NCBI RefSeq assembly: GCF_010183535.1
Contig: NC_071328.1
Location: forward strand, 15,314,001-15,378,000
Length of the DNA stretch: 64,000 nucleotides
From: Caenorhabditis remanei
Taxonomy: Eukaryota > Nematoda > Chromadorea > Rhabditida > Rhabditidae
Direction: 5' to 3'
The notes beneath the pieces were generated by a model. The model worked only from the letters and a program-made list of their open reading frames with translations, was not told the origin of the DNA and ran no database searches. A program made the translations under genes and the position numbers. Below are positions 1 to 8,089 of the stretch, piece by piece (position 1 is the first letter of the stretch; each line of letters begins with the position of its first letter).

Positions 1-368
1 ATTTTTTCATAATAAATTTATTTTTTTCAAGTCCACGTCAAAGTAGTGGGAAAGCAAACAGACACACAGACAGACAGATGGGGGAAGAAGAAGGGTGGTG
101 ATGAAATAGTTGAGAGAGGGAAGGAGGCCGCAAATGCCGCAAAGTGTACTTACGTACTTGCGCGGGGACCGTCTGTAGAGGGGAAGCAAACACACAGATG
201 GGTGATGATGAAATAGTTGGGAGAGGGAAGCGTCCTTGCGCGGGGCCGGGGACTGGGAGACAGAAAAGATAGGCCATGTCGATTTACGGGACGGCCATCA
301 CATATTTTAGTGAAATATTGTCGAGAAATGTGTTAATATCGGAAATTATGCAATAAAATGGAAAATTC
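1..368. other. non-coding left flank with imperfect tandem duplication
   Basis: No credible gene was found. Bases 52-180 and 183-262 look like two copies of one segment: both contain AGCAAACA, a GATGAAATAGTTG core, a purine-rich GAGAGGGAAG stretch and a CTTGCGCGGGG end, and the second is shorter. The stretch before the ATPase is AT-rich and may hold its promoter. It could also be the 3' flank of a minus-strand gene further left. Confidence 0.4.
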
Positions 369-464
369 ATGAGTTTCTCCAGTTATCGAAAAATTAATAG
401 AAATTTTTTCGCATCGAATGGTATGAAAATGAAACAAAAATATTCAAAAAAATATTCATTCATC

Positions 465-1094
465 ATGGTTAAGCTTGCTTGGCAGTCTACTATTCTTGTT
501 GTTGGTCCTAGTGGCCAGGGAAAAAGTACTTTGGCACGGAAAATAGTCGATCAAAGGAATACAATTTTTGATGTGGACAGTAAGATCTGTTTTTGGTACT
601 ACGACACTTTCGAAAGTGTACCCGATTCGATGAAAAACCGGAAAGATATCATTTTACGCGAAGGCCTACCAAATCTCGAAGAATTGAAGAAATATAAGAA
701 GGAACAGGCTATGGTTGTAATTGATGACTTAATGACGAAAATTGACCAAAACTCTGGAATGGAGCGTCTAGTGTCAGTTTTAGCCCATCACTACGATATG
801 ACCGTAATGTTTCTCCTACACACCATTTTCTATTCAAAAGTGATAAGAAATCTCCGCCTCCAAGCAAGTTATATCATTCTATTCAAGAACAATTCTGATA
901 AATCGAGTGTCCGGTGTTTGGGTTCCCAGCTTATGCCCGGAGGCTGTAACACTTTTCTTTCTATTTATTCTGACGCTACCAGCCAACCCTATACTTATTT
1001 GTTGATCGACCTTCACAAAAATTGTCCTGATCAAATTCGGTATCGTGATAATATACTTCCTGGAAATATTACTCATGTCTACGTCCCGAAATAA
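465..1094 (+). CDS. Maverick A32-like genome-packaging ATPase
   Basis: This is the FtsK/HerA-type packaging ATPase of Polintons, expected to drive DNA into capsids. The Walker A motif GPSGQGKST lies near the N-terminus and the Walker B motif MVVIDDL mid-protein. The family-typical stretches LAHHYDMTVMFLLHTIF, YIILFKNNSDK and a C-terminal YTYLLIDLHKNCPDQIRYR are also present. I chose ATG 465 because family members usually start 10-20 residues before Walker A. An in-frame ATG at 369 would add 32 Lys-rich residues that look unlike the family. The end overlaps the next gene by 20 bases. No break is visible, so it appears intact. Confidence 0.93.
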   Translation: MVKLAWQSTILVVGPSGQGKSTLARKIVDQRNTIFDVDSKICFWYYDTFESVPDSMKNRKDIILREGLPNLEELKKYKKEQAMVVIDDLMTKIDQNSGMERLVSVLAHHYDMTVMFLLHTIFYSKVIRNLRLQASYIILFKNNSDKSSVRCLGSQLMPGGCNTFLSIYSDATSQPYTYLLIDLHKNCPDQIRYRDNILPGNITHVYVPK

Positions 1095-1434
1095 CTATCC
1101 CCAGTGGGATTTGAAGACTTTTAATGAAATTATGGCTCTTTCGGCAACTTCTGACAAAAATGCTCGTATTGCTCTAATAAATGCAATTCCGGACCAAAAG
1201 CTTATTTGTTTGGTAGAGTTGGTTTATAATGTTTTGAAAGGAAATGTTCAAATATCTCAAAAGAATGTCCGTCGTCTTCAACGTTATTCTACCGACTTGA
1301 GACGCCTATCAACCCTTCGAAATATTGACGAAACTCGTCAGTTTCTAATTCAAACTGGTGGTACACCAATTGCTGTCCTTTTGCCCGTCTTGATTTCTGC
1401 TGCTTCTTCTATTCTGGAACATGTCCTACAATAA
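1075..1434 (+). CDS. small Polinton virion-type protein with GG-hydrophobic tail
   Basis: 119 residues from ATG 1075; an earlier in-frame ATG at 1045 would add ten hydrophobic residues. The middle, KGNVQISQKNVRRLQRYSTD, matches a layout seen in many Polinton small proteins: a short helix, the phrase KGNV, then a basic coiled segment. It is followed by TGG and a hydrophobic C-terminal tail (about 97-119: AVLLPVLISAASSI). In relatives this protein is thought to be a minor virion or core component; its exact function is unknown. It overlaps the ATPase upstream and the integrase downstream (14 bases). The assignment rests on this pattern and on position. Confidence 0.72.
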   Translation: MSTSRNNYPQWDLKTFNEIMALSATSDKNARIALINAIPDQKLICLVELVYNVLKGNVQISQKNVRRLQRYSTDLRRLSTLRNIDETRQFLIQTGGTPIAVLLPVLISAASSILEHVLQ

Positions 1435-3100
1435 ATATGTACTACTATCCGTGGAAGAACATGAAGATTTGGTCAAAAATCGAAGCCCTGCGGATGACTC
1501 AGTCAACAAAATATTGGATGCTCCTATGGAAAATGACGTTAAACTCTCACTTTTGCAACAACAAATATCATCTTTGGTGAAAAAACGGAATGATGAGACA
1601 AAAACTGTAAAAGAAGCGGATAAGAAGCAGGAAGTTGAAAAACAACCCGAATTTGATGAAAACCTAGAAGACGATGTTTTCGCGGATGCTTCCAGTAATT
1701 TTGATGATGGTGCAAGTGAACACTCAGGTAGTTCAGCTGATACTATTCCTACAACACCTTTACCCGTCATTCCACCTTCAATCTCTACCATAGGAAAGAT
1801 AATAGAAAGTAAAACCAAACTCCAGAATCACTTTAAGCGCCACCCAAGTTATTTTAAAATTGATGGGCGGACCGGTGAATTTCGTTTGAGAAACCGATTG
1901 ATTCCCTTGTACAATGTGAAAAGAATTCTTGAAGATTTTTCCAATCAAAATCCAATTTCAACCCCTTCGGAATCGCTACGAGCATTGTCACAATACTTGA
2001 GTGAAACCAATTTTCCTGAAGAATATATTCTTAACCCGAAAAGAAAATACCAAACCCGCTTCACACCCCGGAATTTTGCTGTCAAACGCTGGAGTAATGG
2101 AGGTACACCTGTCAAAAAAGAAAAACTCCTTGAAAGATTGTACCATGATCCAAAATATGGATTGCGAGGTCCGTCAACTTTACTTGCTCAAGCCCGTAAA
2201 ATAAACCCTCACATTCGAAGAAAAGATGTTCTCAGCTATCTTCATTCAAACAATGCATACACACGTCATTTTCACAAAGTCAAGAAAATCAAGCATAATC
2301 CTTGGGTCGCCCGTGGACCTAATAGCCACCATATGGCAGATCTTGCAATGCTCCCAACACTCAAATCAAAGAACAAAGGTTACTGCTACATTTTGGTAGT
2401 GGTTGATGTGTTTAGTCGGTATGTGTTTGCTCGACCATTGAAAAATAAAAAGTGTGAAACAGTCACTGAGGCTTATAAAGATATTTTGCTGTCTGCTCAA
2501 AGAAGAATTCCATCAAGTTTATATACGGATAAAGGTATGGTTCAGTTGTCTTTTATGTGTGCTTATATTTTATTTTCAGGTACCGAATTCATGGGAAAAG
2601 AGTTTCAAAACTTTGTTCGATCAATGGGTATTACGTTTTATAACCCGAAGAACACAAATGTCAAAGCATGTTATGCTGAAAATGTTATCATGAGAATCAA
2701 GAACAAGTTGGAAAAGTGGTTCACCGTTTCACAAAGTTACGACTGGGTCAGTGTATTACCGAAAATCTTGGAAGGACTAAACAGTACTTATATGGATTCG
2801 ATTGGAACATCTCCTGAAAATGTTACTTGGGATAATGCATATAAAATCTGGCAGAGACTCTATGGCGGTTCGAAGGCACAAAACCCTGTATACAAAGTTG
2901 GTGATACGGTCAGAGTCTTGATTGAAAATTCTCCTTTCGCTAAGGGTACAAGAGCCAAATGGACCAATGAAGTCTTCAGAGTGACGAAAATCTTGAATTA
3001 TGATATTCCAGTGTATATTCTATCAGATTCGAACGAAGAGGAGATTGATGGTATTTGGTACGCTGAAGAGATGGTTTTGTATAAAACAGATCATTTTTGA
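1421..3100 (+). CDS. Maverick DDE integrase (rve family), one intron
   Basis: Retroviral-type integrase that inserts the element. Two exons, 1421-2534 and 2580-3100, flank a 45-bp GT-AG intron that is a multiple of three and has no stop, so it also reads through. Residues 1 to about 220 form a variable, acidic, Gln-rich N-terminal extension. A YHDPKYGL motif precedes the catalytic core. The catalytic residues appear as Asp in HMADLAML, Asp in SLYTDKGTEF (across the splice) and Glu in KACYAENVIMR. The C-terminal YKVGDTVRV segment looks like an SH3-like DNA-binding domain. Close relatives include the C. elegans transposon-derived protein F54H12.3. The DDE triad is intact. No HHCC zinc finger was seen. 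Confidence 0.93.
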   Translation: MSYNKYVLLSVEEHEDLVKNRSPADDSVNKILDAPMENDVKLSLLQQQISSLVKKRNDETKTVKEADKKQEVEKQPEFDENLEDDVFADASSNFDDGASEHSGSSADTIPTTPLPVIPPSISTIGKIIESKTKLQNHFKRHPSYFKIDGRTGEFRLRNRLIPLYNVKRILEDFSNQNPISTPSESLRALSQYLSETNFPEEYILNPKRKYQTRFTPRNFAVKRWSNGGTPVKKEKLLERLYHDPKYGLRGPSTLLAQARKINPHIRRKDVLSYLHSNNAYTRHFHKVKKIKHNPWVARGPNSHHMADLAMLPTLKSKNKGYCYILVVVDVFSRYVFARPLKNKKCETVTEAYKDILLSAQRRIPSSLYTDKGMVQLSFMCAYILFSGTEFMGKEFQNFVRSMGITFYNPKNTNVKACYAENVIMRIKNKLEKWFTVSQSYDWVSVLPKILEGLNSTYMDSIGTSPENVTWDNAYKIWQRLYGGSKAQNPVYKVGDTVRVLIENSPFAKGTRAKWTNEVFRVTKILNYDIPVYILSDSNEEEIDGIWYAEEMVLYKTDHF

Positions 3101-3130
3101 GAAATAAGTTTAATTTTTTCATTTGTTATT

Positions 3131-3343
3131 ATGGATAGTCCAAAGTGGGTTTGCGGTCAAACCATCTGTTCTAGGACTTTGATTGTATTTCTTTCACAAG
3201 TTTTTATTATTTATGTTGTATGTTTTGTGGCACTATATAAAGTTTGTACTCTTGATCATCCGCATCAGCAACAGTGGCTTATTATTCTTGGTTCGTGTAT
3301 TGGATATTTGCTACCGAATCCTAAAATTAGAGAAAATGAGTGA
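3131..3343 (+). CDS. small two-helix membrane protein of the Maverick
   Basis: 70 residues with two hydrophobic stretches: about residues 17-39 (TLIVFLSQVFIIYVVCFVAL) and 48-60 (WLIILGSCIGYLLP). The GYLLPNPK end resembles small membrane proteins that commonly sit near the penton gene in Polintons. It starts 31 bases after the integrase stop and overlaps the minor capsid gene by 8 bases. The role is unknown; a virion-membrane or assembly role is inference. Confidence 0.6.
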   Translation: MDSPKWVCGQTICSRTLIVFLSQVFIIYVVCFVALYKVCTLDHPHQQQWLIILGSCIGYLLPNPKIRENE

Positions 3344-4109
3344 TTTCTATGTGACTCTTGTTTCTAATGCCCAAGCCGGATCGACAATTTCTAATTTTCA
3401 AACCCCGCTTCCTTCTTCTTTGGTATTCCGCCGTGAGTATGAAGTAGCCCTTTCTTCCATCATTTATCCAACCTCTCATGATTTGATTTCCCATAACCCT
3501 GAATCACCGGGTAAATATGAGAATGAGTTTTATGTTTCTTTCGGAACAACGGAATACAAGTGTAAAGTGCCAAACTGCTCATTTTCTTCACCAAGTCAAC
3601 TAATCGAGATTTTGAACCATACTCTTGCGAAAACGGTGAAAACAGCAACAAACGCAACAGGAAAGGGAATCGAGTTGTTTTCATACGATCCTCTATTCAA
3701 GCGAGTAACTATTCAACATACGAAGAATATTACACGTGTTGAACTTTCGGACCGCCTCAGCTATTTTCTCGGTCTAAACAAGGAAAACACACAATTTCCT
3801 GCAAAAGGGCAATATACCATGTATTCCGGTGCAGATCTTATGTATATCTACTCTGAAGGCTTGGTAGAACCCCAGATGGTTAGTCATATACAAACACCTC
3901 TTTTGAAGGTTATCAGTATAAGTACGGGAAATGAGGGAAATGTTGAACAAACATTCTCAAACCCGCTATATGTACCATTGAGAGTGAAAGAAGTTTCCCG
4001 CATCGGCATTCAAATTAAGAACGATAGAGATCATTTCATTCCATTTAACTCTGGAAAGATTGTCATCGTACTTCATTTCCGTCCAGTCAAATACTCATTT
4101 GATGGTTGA
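3336..4109 (+). CDS. Maverick minor capsid protein (penton-like, single jelly roll)
   Basis: 257 residues from ATG 3336; an upstream in-frame ATG at 3183 lies inside the previous gene and gives an atypical N-terminus. The opening, MSDFYVTLVSNAQAGSTISN, is the family signature (FYVTL.SN followed by a strand after LPSSLVFRREYEVALSSIIYP). Penton-like proteins of this group fill the capsid vertices. It lies between the small membrane protein and the PX-type gene, the usual Polinton neighbourhood. The reading frame is intact and unspliced. Confidence 0.88.
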   Translation: MSDFYVTLVSNAQAGSTISNFQTPLPSSLVFRREYEVALSSIIYPTSHDLISHNPESPGKYENEFYVSFGTTEYKCKVPNCSFSSPSQLIEILNHTLAKTVKTATNATGKGIELFSYDPLFKRVTIQHTKNITRVELSDRLSYFLGLNKENTQFPAKGQYTMYSGADLMYIYSEGLVEPQMVSHIQTPLLKVISISTGNEGNVEQTFSNPLYVPLRVKEVSRIGIQIKNDRDHFIPFNSGKIVIVLHFRPVKYSFDG

Positions 4110-4320
4110 TTACGTATTCAACTACTCAAGAAATCCGCGTCTCACACTATGCATATTTACTTTGATCCTGATGGTTCTATTGATTGGGTCCATTTTTTCG
4201 AAAATGACCCAAGTCAGACCGGTTCTGGTGGATTTCGTGCCGGAAGTCTCTATCAACGGGGAAACGGTCCTTTCTCGCAATTACTCGGAAAACTCTTCAT
4301 TTCTGCTGTACCCCTGCTAA
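4102..4320 (+). CDS. possible overlapping small membrane ORF
   Basis: 72 residues from ATG 4102, overlapping the last 8 bases of the minor capsid gene and the first 170 bases of the PX-type gene in another frame. One clear transmembrane segment (about residues 11-26: LTLCIFTLILMVLLIG) is followed by a polar tail. The start sits exactly where other genes of this element begin, just before the previous stop, which argues for it. It could also be a chance frame in an overlapping region. Function unknown. Confidence 0.4.
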   Translation: MVDYVFNYSRNPRLTLCIFTLILMVLLIGSIFSKMTQVRPVLVDFVPEVSINGETVLSRNYSENSSFLLYPC

Positions 4321-4661
4321 AACGTATGGGTGTTTCAGTAGGTCGTGAAGTCATGGATTCGTCACTTCGTATTGCAAACGACGTAGCGGCTGGTGATTCT
4401 TTTAAACAGTCCTTGTCAAAAAACGCTACCAATTCTTATAATTCTCTTATCAATCGTGCGGTCAGCAAACTCGATCAGTCTGGTGGAAGAAGAAAAAGGA
4501 GAAAAACGATTCGTCGGAAGCGGAAACCTGCCAGAAAAACAAGGAGAAAGGCCCCAAAAAGAAAAGTTCCATCTAAAAAGCGGAAGACGTCCAAGAAGAA
4601 AAGGTCTTTGCCGAAATCAACATCACGAAAACGCGACATCTTTGGAAAATGGCAAAGCTAA
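4149..4661 (+). CDS. Maverick PX-type basic virion protein
   Basis: 170 residues in two parts. Residues 1-110 contain the family phrase SLYQRGNGPFSQLLGKLF, a hydrophobic AVPLLKRMGVSVGREV stretch and an amphipathic DDVAAG-like region. Residues 113-170 are an extreme Arg/Lys tail that begins SGGRRKRRKTIRRKRK. Polinton proteins with this N-terminal pattern are thought to be internal, adenovirus pVI/core-like virion proteins. The tail would suit DNA condensation or nuclear targeting (inference). It overlaps the major capsid gene by 13 bases. Confidence 0.8.
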   Translation: MHIYFDPDGSIDWVHFFENDPSQTGSGGFRAGSLYQRGNGPFSQLLGKLFISAVPLLKRMGVSVGREVMDSSLRIANDVAAGDSFKQSLSKNATNSYNSLINRAVSKLDQSGGRRKRRKTIRRKRKPARKTRRKAPKRKVPSKKRKTSKKKRSLPKSTSRKRDIFGKWQS

Positions 4662-5893
4662 TCGAATCAAAGAGTGCTCCAAGCGCCCCATCCAATATTT
4701 GTCTTTTTGACACTCCACCAAGTCAAGTTGCATTCACAAAGGGAACATGGATGACTTATACCACAACAAACGCTATAAATTCAAAAGGACCGTATGTTTT
4801 CAATGTTTATGATAGTGCACACTTTTTTCAACTCAACAAAACTTATATAAGTTTTAAACTGAAACTCAAAAATGCTGAAGAAGGAGATGACGTGCCTCCT
4901 ATTCAATATACAAACTTTATTGGAGCCACCTTCTTTGACCAAGTTAAAGTAACCTTTAACAATGTTCCGGTCTATGACTCGGACTATTATGCATACAAAA
5001 GCTATATTCAAACTCTACTTGGAGAAAATACTGAAACCAAAGAAGGATTTCTTTCTACTGCTGGATGGCGGGACCCTAACAGTAAAGACGCCCGTGTCTT
5101 GACTACAAAATCAGAATTGGATCTGTATGCTCCGCTACTTTTGGAATGTTTCCAAACGGATAGACTTTTGATCCCACATGTTGATATTCAACTTACACTC
5201 TACCGAAATAGTGACGCTTTCTGTCTGCAAAGTTCTAAAGACACAAAGGCTGAATTGGAAATTTTCGATTTGAAACTACATATGAGGGCGATTGATGTTG
5301 TACCATCAGCTACTCTAGCTTTGGAAAATCGATTGAGAACTGCACCAGCTCAATATCCATTCACTCTTTCGAAAGTAAAAATTATTGGAGTCCCTGAAGG
5401 ACGCTTTGAACTACCGTTCAGCACTATATATCATGACATTGTTCCAAGGCGTATAATTATTGGACTTCTCAATCCCAATGCTGATGTCACCAAAGATTCT
5501 CTCGAGTTTCCACATTTTGACGTTTCCGAAATTCAACTAAACGCTGGCGGAACAGCGTACCCACCACAACCAATTCAATGTGACTTTGAGAATAAGAGTT
5601 ATGCTCAAGCACTCGCTCGACTATATGATGAACTCGGATGTGTATCAAATAAGACGTGTCCCTGTATTACATACAAAATGTTCCGAAGTGGGCACACTTT
5701 CTTTGTTTTCAACATTGCCCCCATTGATACCTCAAATTCATGGGAATTGGTACAAGCCGGATGCACTCAACTGTTATTGCGTTTTAAGAAGAAAGTCCCC
5801 GCTGGAGGGCTGAATGTTTTGGTTTTGTCACAATATGATGCAATGTATGAGGTCGACCGTTACCGCAATGTTACAACAAACCCAAAAAATTAA
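4649..5893 (+). CDS. Maverick major capsid protein (double jelly roll)
   Basis: 414 residues, the usual length, without introns. The N-terminal half shows the typical order: a FNVYDSAHFFQLNKTYISF strand, NFIGATFFDQVKVTFNN, then YDSDYYAYKSYIQTLLGEN and FLSTAGWRDPNSKD. The second jelly roll includes PHVDIQLTLYRNSDAFCL and VPRRIIIGLLNPNA. Relatives include the C. elegans protein F54H12.2. This is the hexon-like building block of the predicted capsid. It overlaps the PX-type gene upstream and lies 37 bases before the PAZ-like gene. No frameshift or stop is seen. Confidence 0.93.
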   Translation: MAKLIESKSAPSAPSNICLFDTPPSQVAFTKGTWMTYTTTNAINSKGPYVFNVYDSAHFFQLNKTYISFKLKLKNAEEGDDVPPIQYTNFIGATFFDQVKVTFNNVPVYDSDYYAYKSYIQTLLGENTETKEGFLSTAGWRDPNSKDARVLTTKSELDLYAPLLLECFQTDRLLIPHVDIQLTLYRNSDAFCLQSSKDTKAELEIFDLKLHMRAIDVVPSATLALENRLRTAPAQYPFTLSKVKIIGVPEGRFELPFSTIYHDIVPRRIIIGLLNPNADVTKDSLEFPHFDVSEIQLNAGGTAYPPQPIQCDFENKSYAQALARLYDELGCVSNKTCPCITYKMFRSGHTFFVFNIAPIDTSNSWELVQAGCTQLLLRFKKKVPAGGLNVLVLSQYDAMYEVDRYRNVTTNPKN

Positions 5894-5930
5894 TTCATTT
5901 TGTACTTTTTCCGTCGTACAAGTCGGTCGT

Positions 5931-6459
5931 ATGATGTTGCCGGGAACCACGCGCCCTATTGTTCCTCCGGATTTTGCCAATCCTCTTCCAGCCGGAGTAA
6001 GTGTTTTAAAATTATTTTTTTCTTATTTTTTCTTTTTCAGTGTATGGACATTAGTCTATCATCGTACTTCCTCATGGTCCACAAAATTGAGAATCTTTCA
6101 ATTCACAACGTTCGAGATATGAATCGCCACTTGAAGTCATCCAACGTCCTCTTTTTCTGGAATTCCTGTAATGGGCAGGAGGTTAGCCAAGAAGCTGAGT
6201 TTAGCCTGTGAGTTTGATTTTTACCTAAAACCTTCATTTTCAATGATTTTTCAGTGACGCTAAACCACGGAATCATTTCTTCCCCAGCCGTTTGGTACCA
6301 CGAATTCCAGGGAAGAAACGCCAGCTCATCTCCGTCCAGAAATATTTCGAAACTAAATATAATATTACACTCTCGTATCCCAACTCCCCACTATTCCGCG
6401 AGCCATCGGGCAGTCTTTATCCTATTGAGTGTGTTTATGTTCGTATTCGCTTGTTCTAA
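5931..6459 (+). CDS. PAZ-like (truncated Argonaute-like) cargo gene, three exons
   Basis: Exons 5931-5996, 6041-6207 and 6255-6459, with GT-AG introns of 44 and 47 bp, give an open 145-residue frame. The last exon holds the pattern that closes Argonaute PAZ domains: NHFF, then LISVQKYFETKYNITLSYP, then P....G..YPIE. In Argonautes this segment helps hold the 3' end of the guide RNA. The first exons contain MDISLSSYFLM, which may match the N-terminal strand of Argonautes (weaker). No MID or PIWI is present, so no slicing is expected. The stop is part of TAATAAA, and the protease starts seven bases later. A role as a decoy against small-RNA silencing is inference. Confidence 0.68.
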
Positions 6460-6465
6460 TAAATT

Positions 6466-6984
6466 ATGTCCTTATCAACTATACAATTGGAGAAATTTCT
6501 TAGTTCATGTCATATAACCAGAAAAAGTTTCCGGGGAGTATTTCCTAGTGATCATGAACCAATAATCACCAGAAGACCATGCTCATTTATTTGGAATACA
6601 GCTCCAAGTACCGAAACTGGTGAACATTGGGTGGCACTCTGGGTAGATGACCGAAACTATGGATATTTTATGGATAGTAGCGGCTGTGATCCTCAAACCG
6701 AGTTTTTGGACTTTTTTACGAAAAACTGCGTCAAATGGAAGAAAGTATTTCAAAAACCAATACAAGGCCTTTTGTCTGATGTTTGCGGATATTATTGTAT
6801 TTACTTTTTGCTTCGGAAAGCTATGAAACACTCTAATAAGCACATAAGGTGCCCATTCTCAGACAATCTGCCAAAAAACGATGATTTCGTGGTAAAATGG
6901 GTTAAGAATCACTTGAAGACCTGTGAGAGCCGAGTATATAAACCTCTGAAATATGAAAAGCCTTCATTCATTCATAATGTCTGA
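6466..6984 (+). CDS. Maverick adenain-like cysteine protease (PRO)
   Basis: 172 residues, ULP1/adenain fold. The catalytic set is visible: His54 in GEHWVAL, Asp70 in GYFMDSSG, Gln100 in KPIQGLLSD and Cys107 in DVCGYYC. In adenoviruses the counterpart matures virion precursors; in Polintons it is assumed to process capsid proteins. The start follows the TAATAAA of the PAZ-like gene by two bases, and the end overlaps the next ORF by 8 bases. All key residues are present, so it appears functional. Confidence 0.92.
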   Translation: MSLSTIQLEKFLSSCHITRKSFRGVFPSDHEPIITRRPCSFIWNTAPSTETGEHWVALWVDDRNYGYFMDSSGCDPQTEFLDFFTKNCVKWKKVFQKPIQGLLSDVCGYYCIYFLLRKAMKHSNKHIRCPFSDNLPKNDDFVVKWVKNHLKTCESRVYKPLKYEKPSFIHNV

Positions 6985-7189
6985 TCAAGAAGGTGTGTCT
7001 CTCCCATCCTCTCCGCTTCCACGAGATGAAGTCACTCAACCACCGTGTCCTCAAAATTTCCCGGAACCCCAAAAGACAGCACCTCAGATGCTTCCACTTT
7101 TCGTTGAATCATTCAAAAACCTTTCTCTTGTGGGAACAATCAAAATTTATAAAGATGAGTTCTCCAATCTACACATGACGTCGGCATAA
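6977..7189 (+). CDS. small Pro-rich Maverick ORF, unrecognised
   Basis: 70 residues from ATG 6977, overlapping the protease stop by 8 bases as other gene pairs here do. The first 40 residues are Pro/Ser/Gln-rich, with many SP and PP pairs; the rest is LPLFVESFKNLSLVGTIKIY. I do not recognise it. The overlap style supports a real gene; the length and composition do not prove it. Confidence 0.5.
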   Translation: MSDQEGVSLPSSPLPRDEVTQPPCPQNFPEPQKTAPQMLPLFVESFKNLSLVGTIKIYKDEFSNLHMTSA

Positions 7190-7252
7190 GTGTTGACTCA
7201 CACAACTGTTGCCTCACTAACAACAGCCATCACTTTTCTTCTTTATTGAGCT

Positions 7253-7639
7253 ATGTCGACCCACCAAAAAAGTGCCCTCCAACAAGTAAGTTACAAATTC
7301 ACTATAGACTTACTATTATATATTTAGGAAGTTGTTGAATCCCCGGATGGCCAAGGAGCCCTACTCAAAGAAGAAGAGGAAAAGTTTTGGAAGGAATTGC
7401 AAACTCTCCAAGGTAAAATTATTTTTTTAAATATTTCAATACAATGTACCTATTCAGCTCAAGCACCACCAAAGCATCAAGTAGAGCCCCAACCAGAAGA
7501 ACCACAGAAGAAGATCAAAATCTCGGATATTCCTGAAGTTGTGTTGGAAGAGGATGAGGATATCCCGGACGGTCAAGGTATTCTTCTGGAGCGTCAGGCG
7601 GCACTGTTTGCTGCGGAGTTGGAGAAACAATTCAATTAA
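7253..7639 (+). CDS. small acidic spliced Maverick ORF, unrecognised
   Basis: Three exons, 7253-7285, 7328-7412 and 7458-7639, with introns of 42 and 45 bp and matching phases, give 99 residues. The protein is charged: KEEEEKFWKELQTLQ forms a likely short helix, followed by a Pro/Gln linker, then KKIKISD and an acidic VVLEEDEDIPDGQG run. The DGQG-(A/I)LL phrase occurs twice, in exons 2 and 3. It has no similarity that I know. Exon limits may be off by one base. Confidence 0.55.
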
Positions 7640-7809
7640 TTCTGATTAATCTTTTTGGATTATTTAAAGAATAAATGTTGTTTTTGATGATAATGGGTTT
7701 TTACACAAAATTTGACATTAAGATGTTTTGATTCAATATTACCCGCACATTCCATCACATTCCATCTCACAGTCATATTCACGTTATACCGACTATACTA
7801 CCCGCTACG
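7640..7809. other. intergenic, likely poly(A) and promoter
   Basis: Holds AATAAA about 30 bases after the previous stop, then an AT-rich stretch and the repeated phrase CACATTCCATC before the next ATG. Nothing else was identified. Confidence 0.4.
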
Positions 7810-8089
7810 ATGGAGTCCCCAAGAAAACTACTCACTGAGGTAAATTTTAAATTCTAGATTTAATACTGTGAGTATTTTTAGGAGGAGATCAAAAAGGAAC
7901 CGGTCTGGGACCTTGATGAATCCACTCAGTGGCCCCCAATGAAAGGCGATTACATCAAAGGCGCCGTGTACAACCCAAAGGTTAGACTACCTTTCCCTTT
8001 TTTCGCTAACACTATTTATTTACTTTTAGGAAGCCGACAAGGAGAATCATCAACCTCTTCGCGTCGACTTCTCTCATATGAAAATTTAA
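7810..8089 (+). CDS. small spliced ORF, unrecognised (right part of Maverick)
   Basis: Exons 7810-7839, 7882-7980 and 8030-8089, with introns of 42 and 49 bp, all in phase, give 62 residues. The second exon contains EEIKKEPVWDLDESTQWPP and the third ends in VDFSHMKI. It is charged, with no membrane segment or known domain. Three good splice pairs with an open frame and the same layout as the preceding gene support it. It may be species-specific cargo. Confidence 0.5.

Noticed and set aside
369..464. Extended N-terminus of the packaging ATPase
   Set aside because: The additional 32 residues are Lys/Ser-rich and do not resemble family N-termini; the ATG at 465 fits better, though the longer form cannot be excluded.
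2535..2579. The 45-base insert in the integrase read as coding
   Set aside because: It is in frame and open, but has GTATGG and TTTTCAG ends and splits the TDKGTEF catalytic motif, so an intron is more likely.
6254..6517. An 87-codon open frame across the PAZ-like gene and protease start
   Set aside because: It is a different frame from the spliced PAZ-like product and has no recognisable features.
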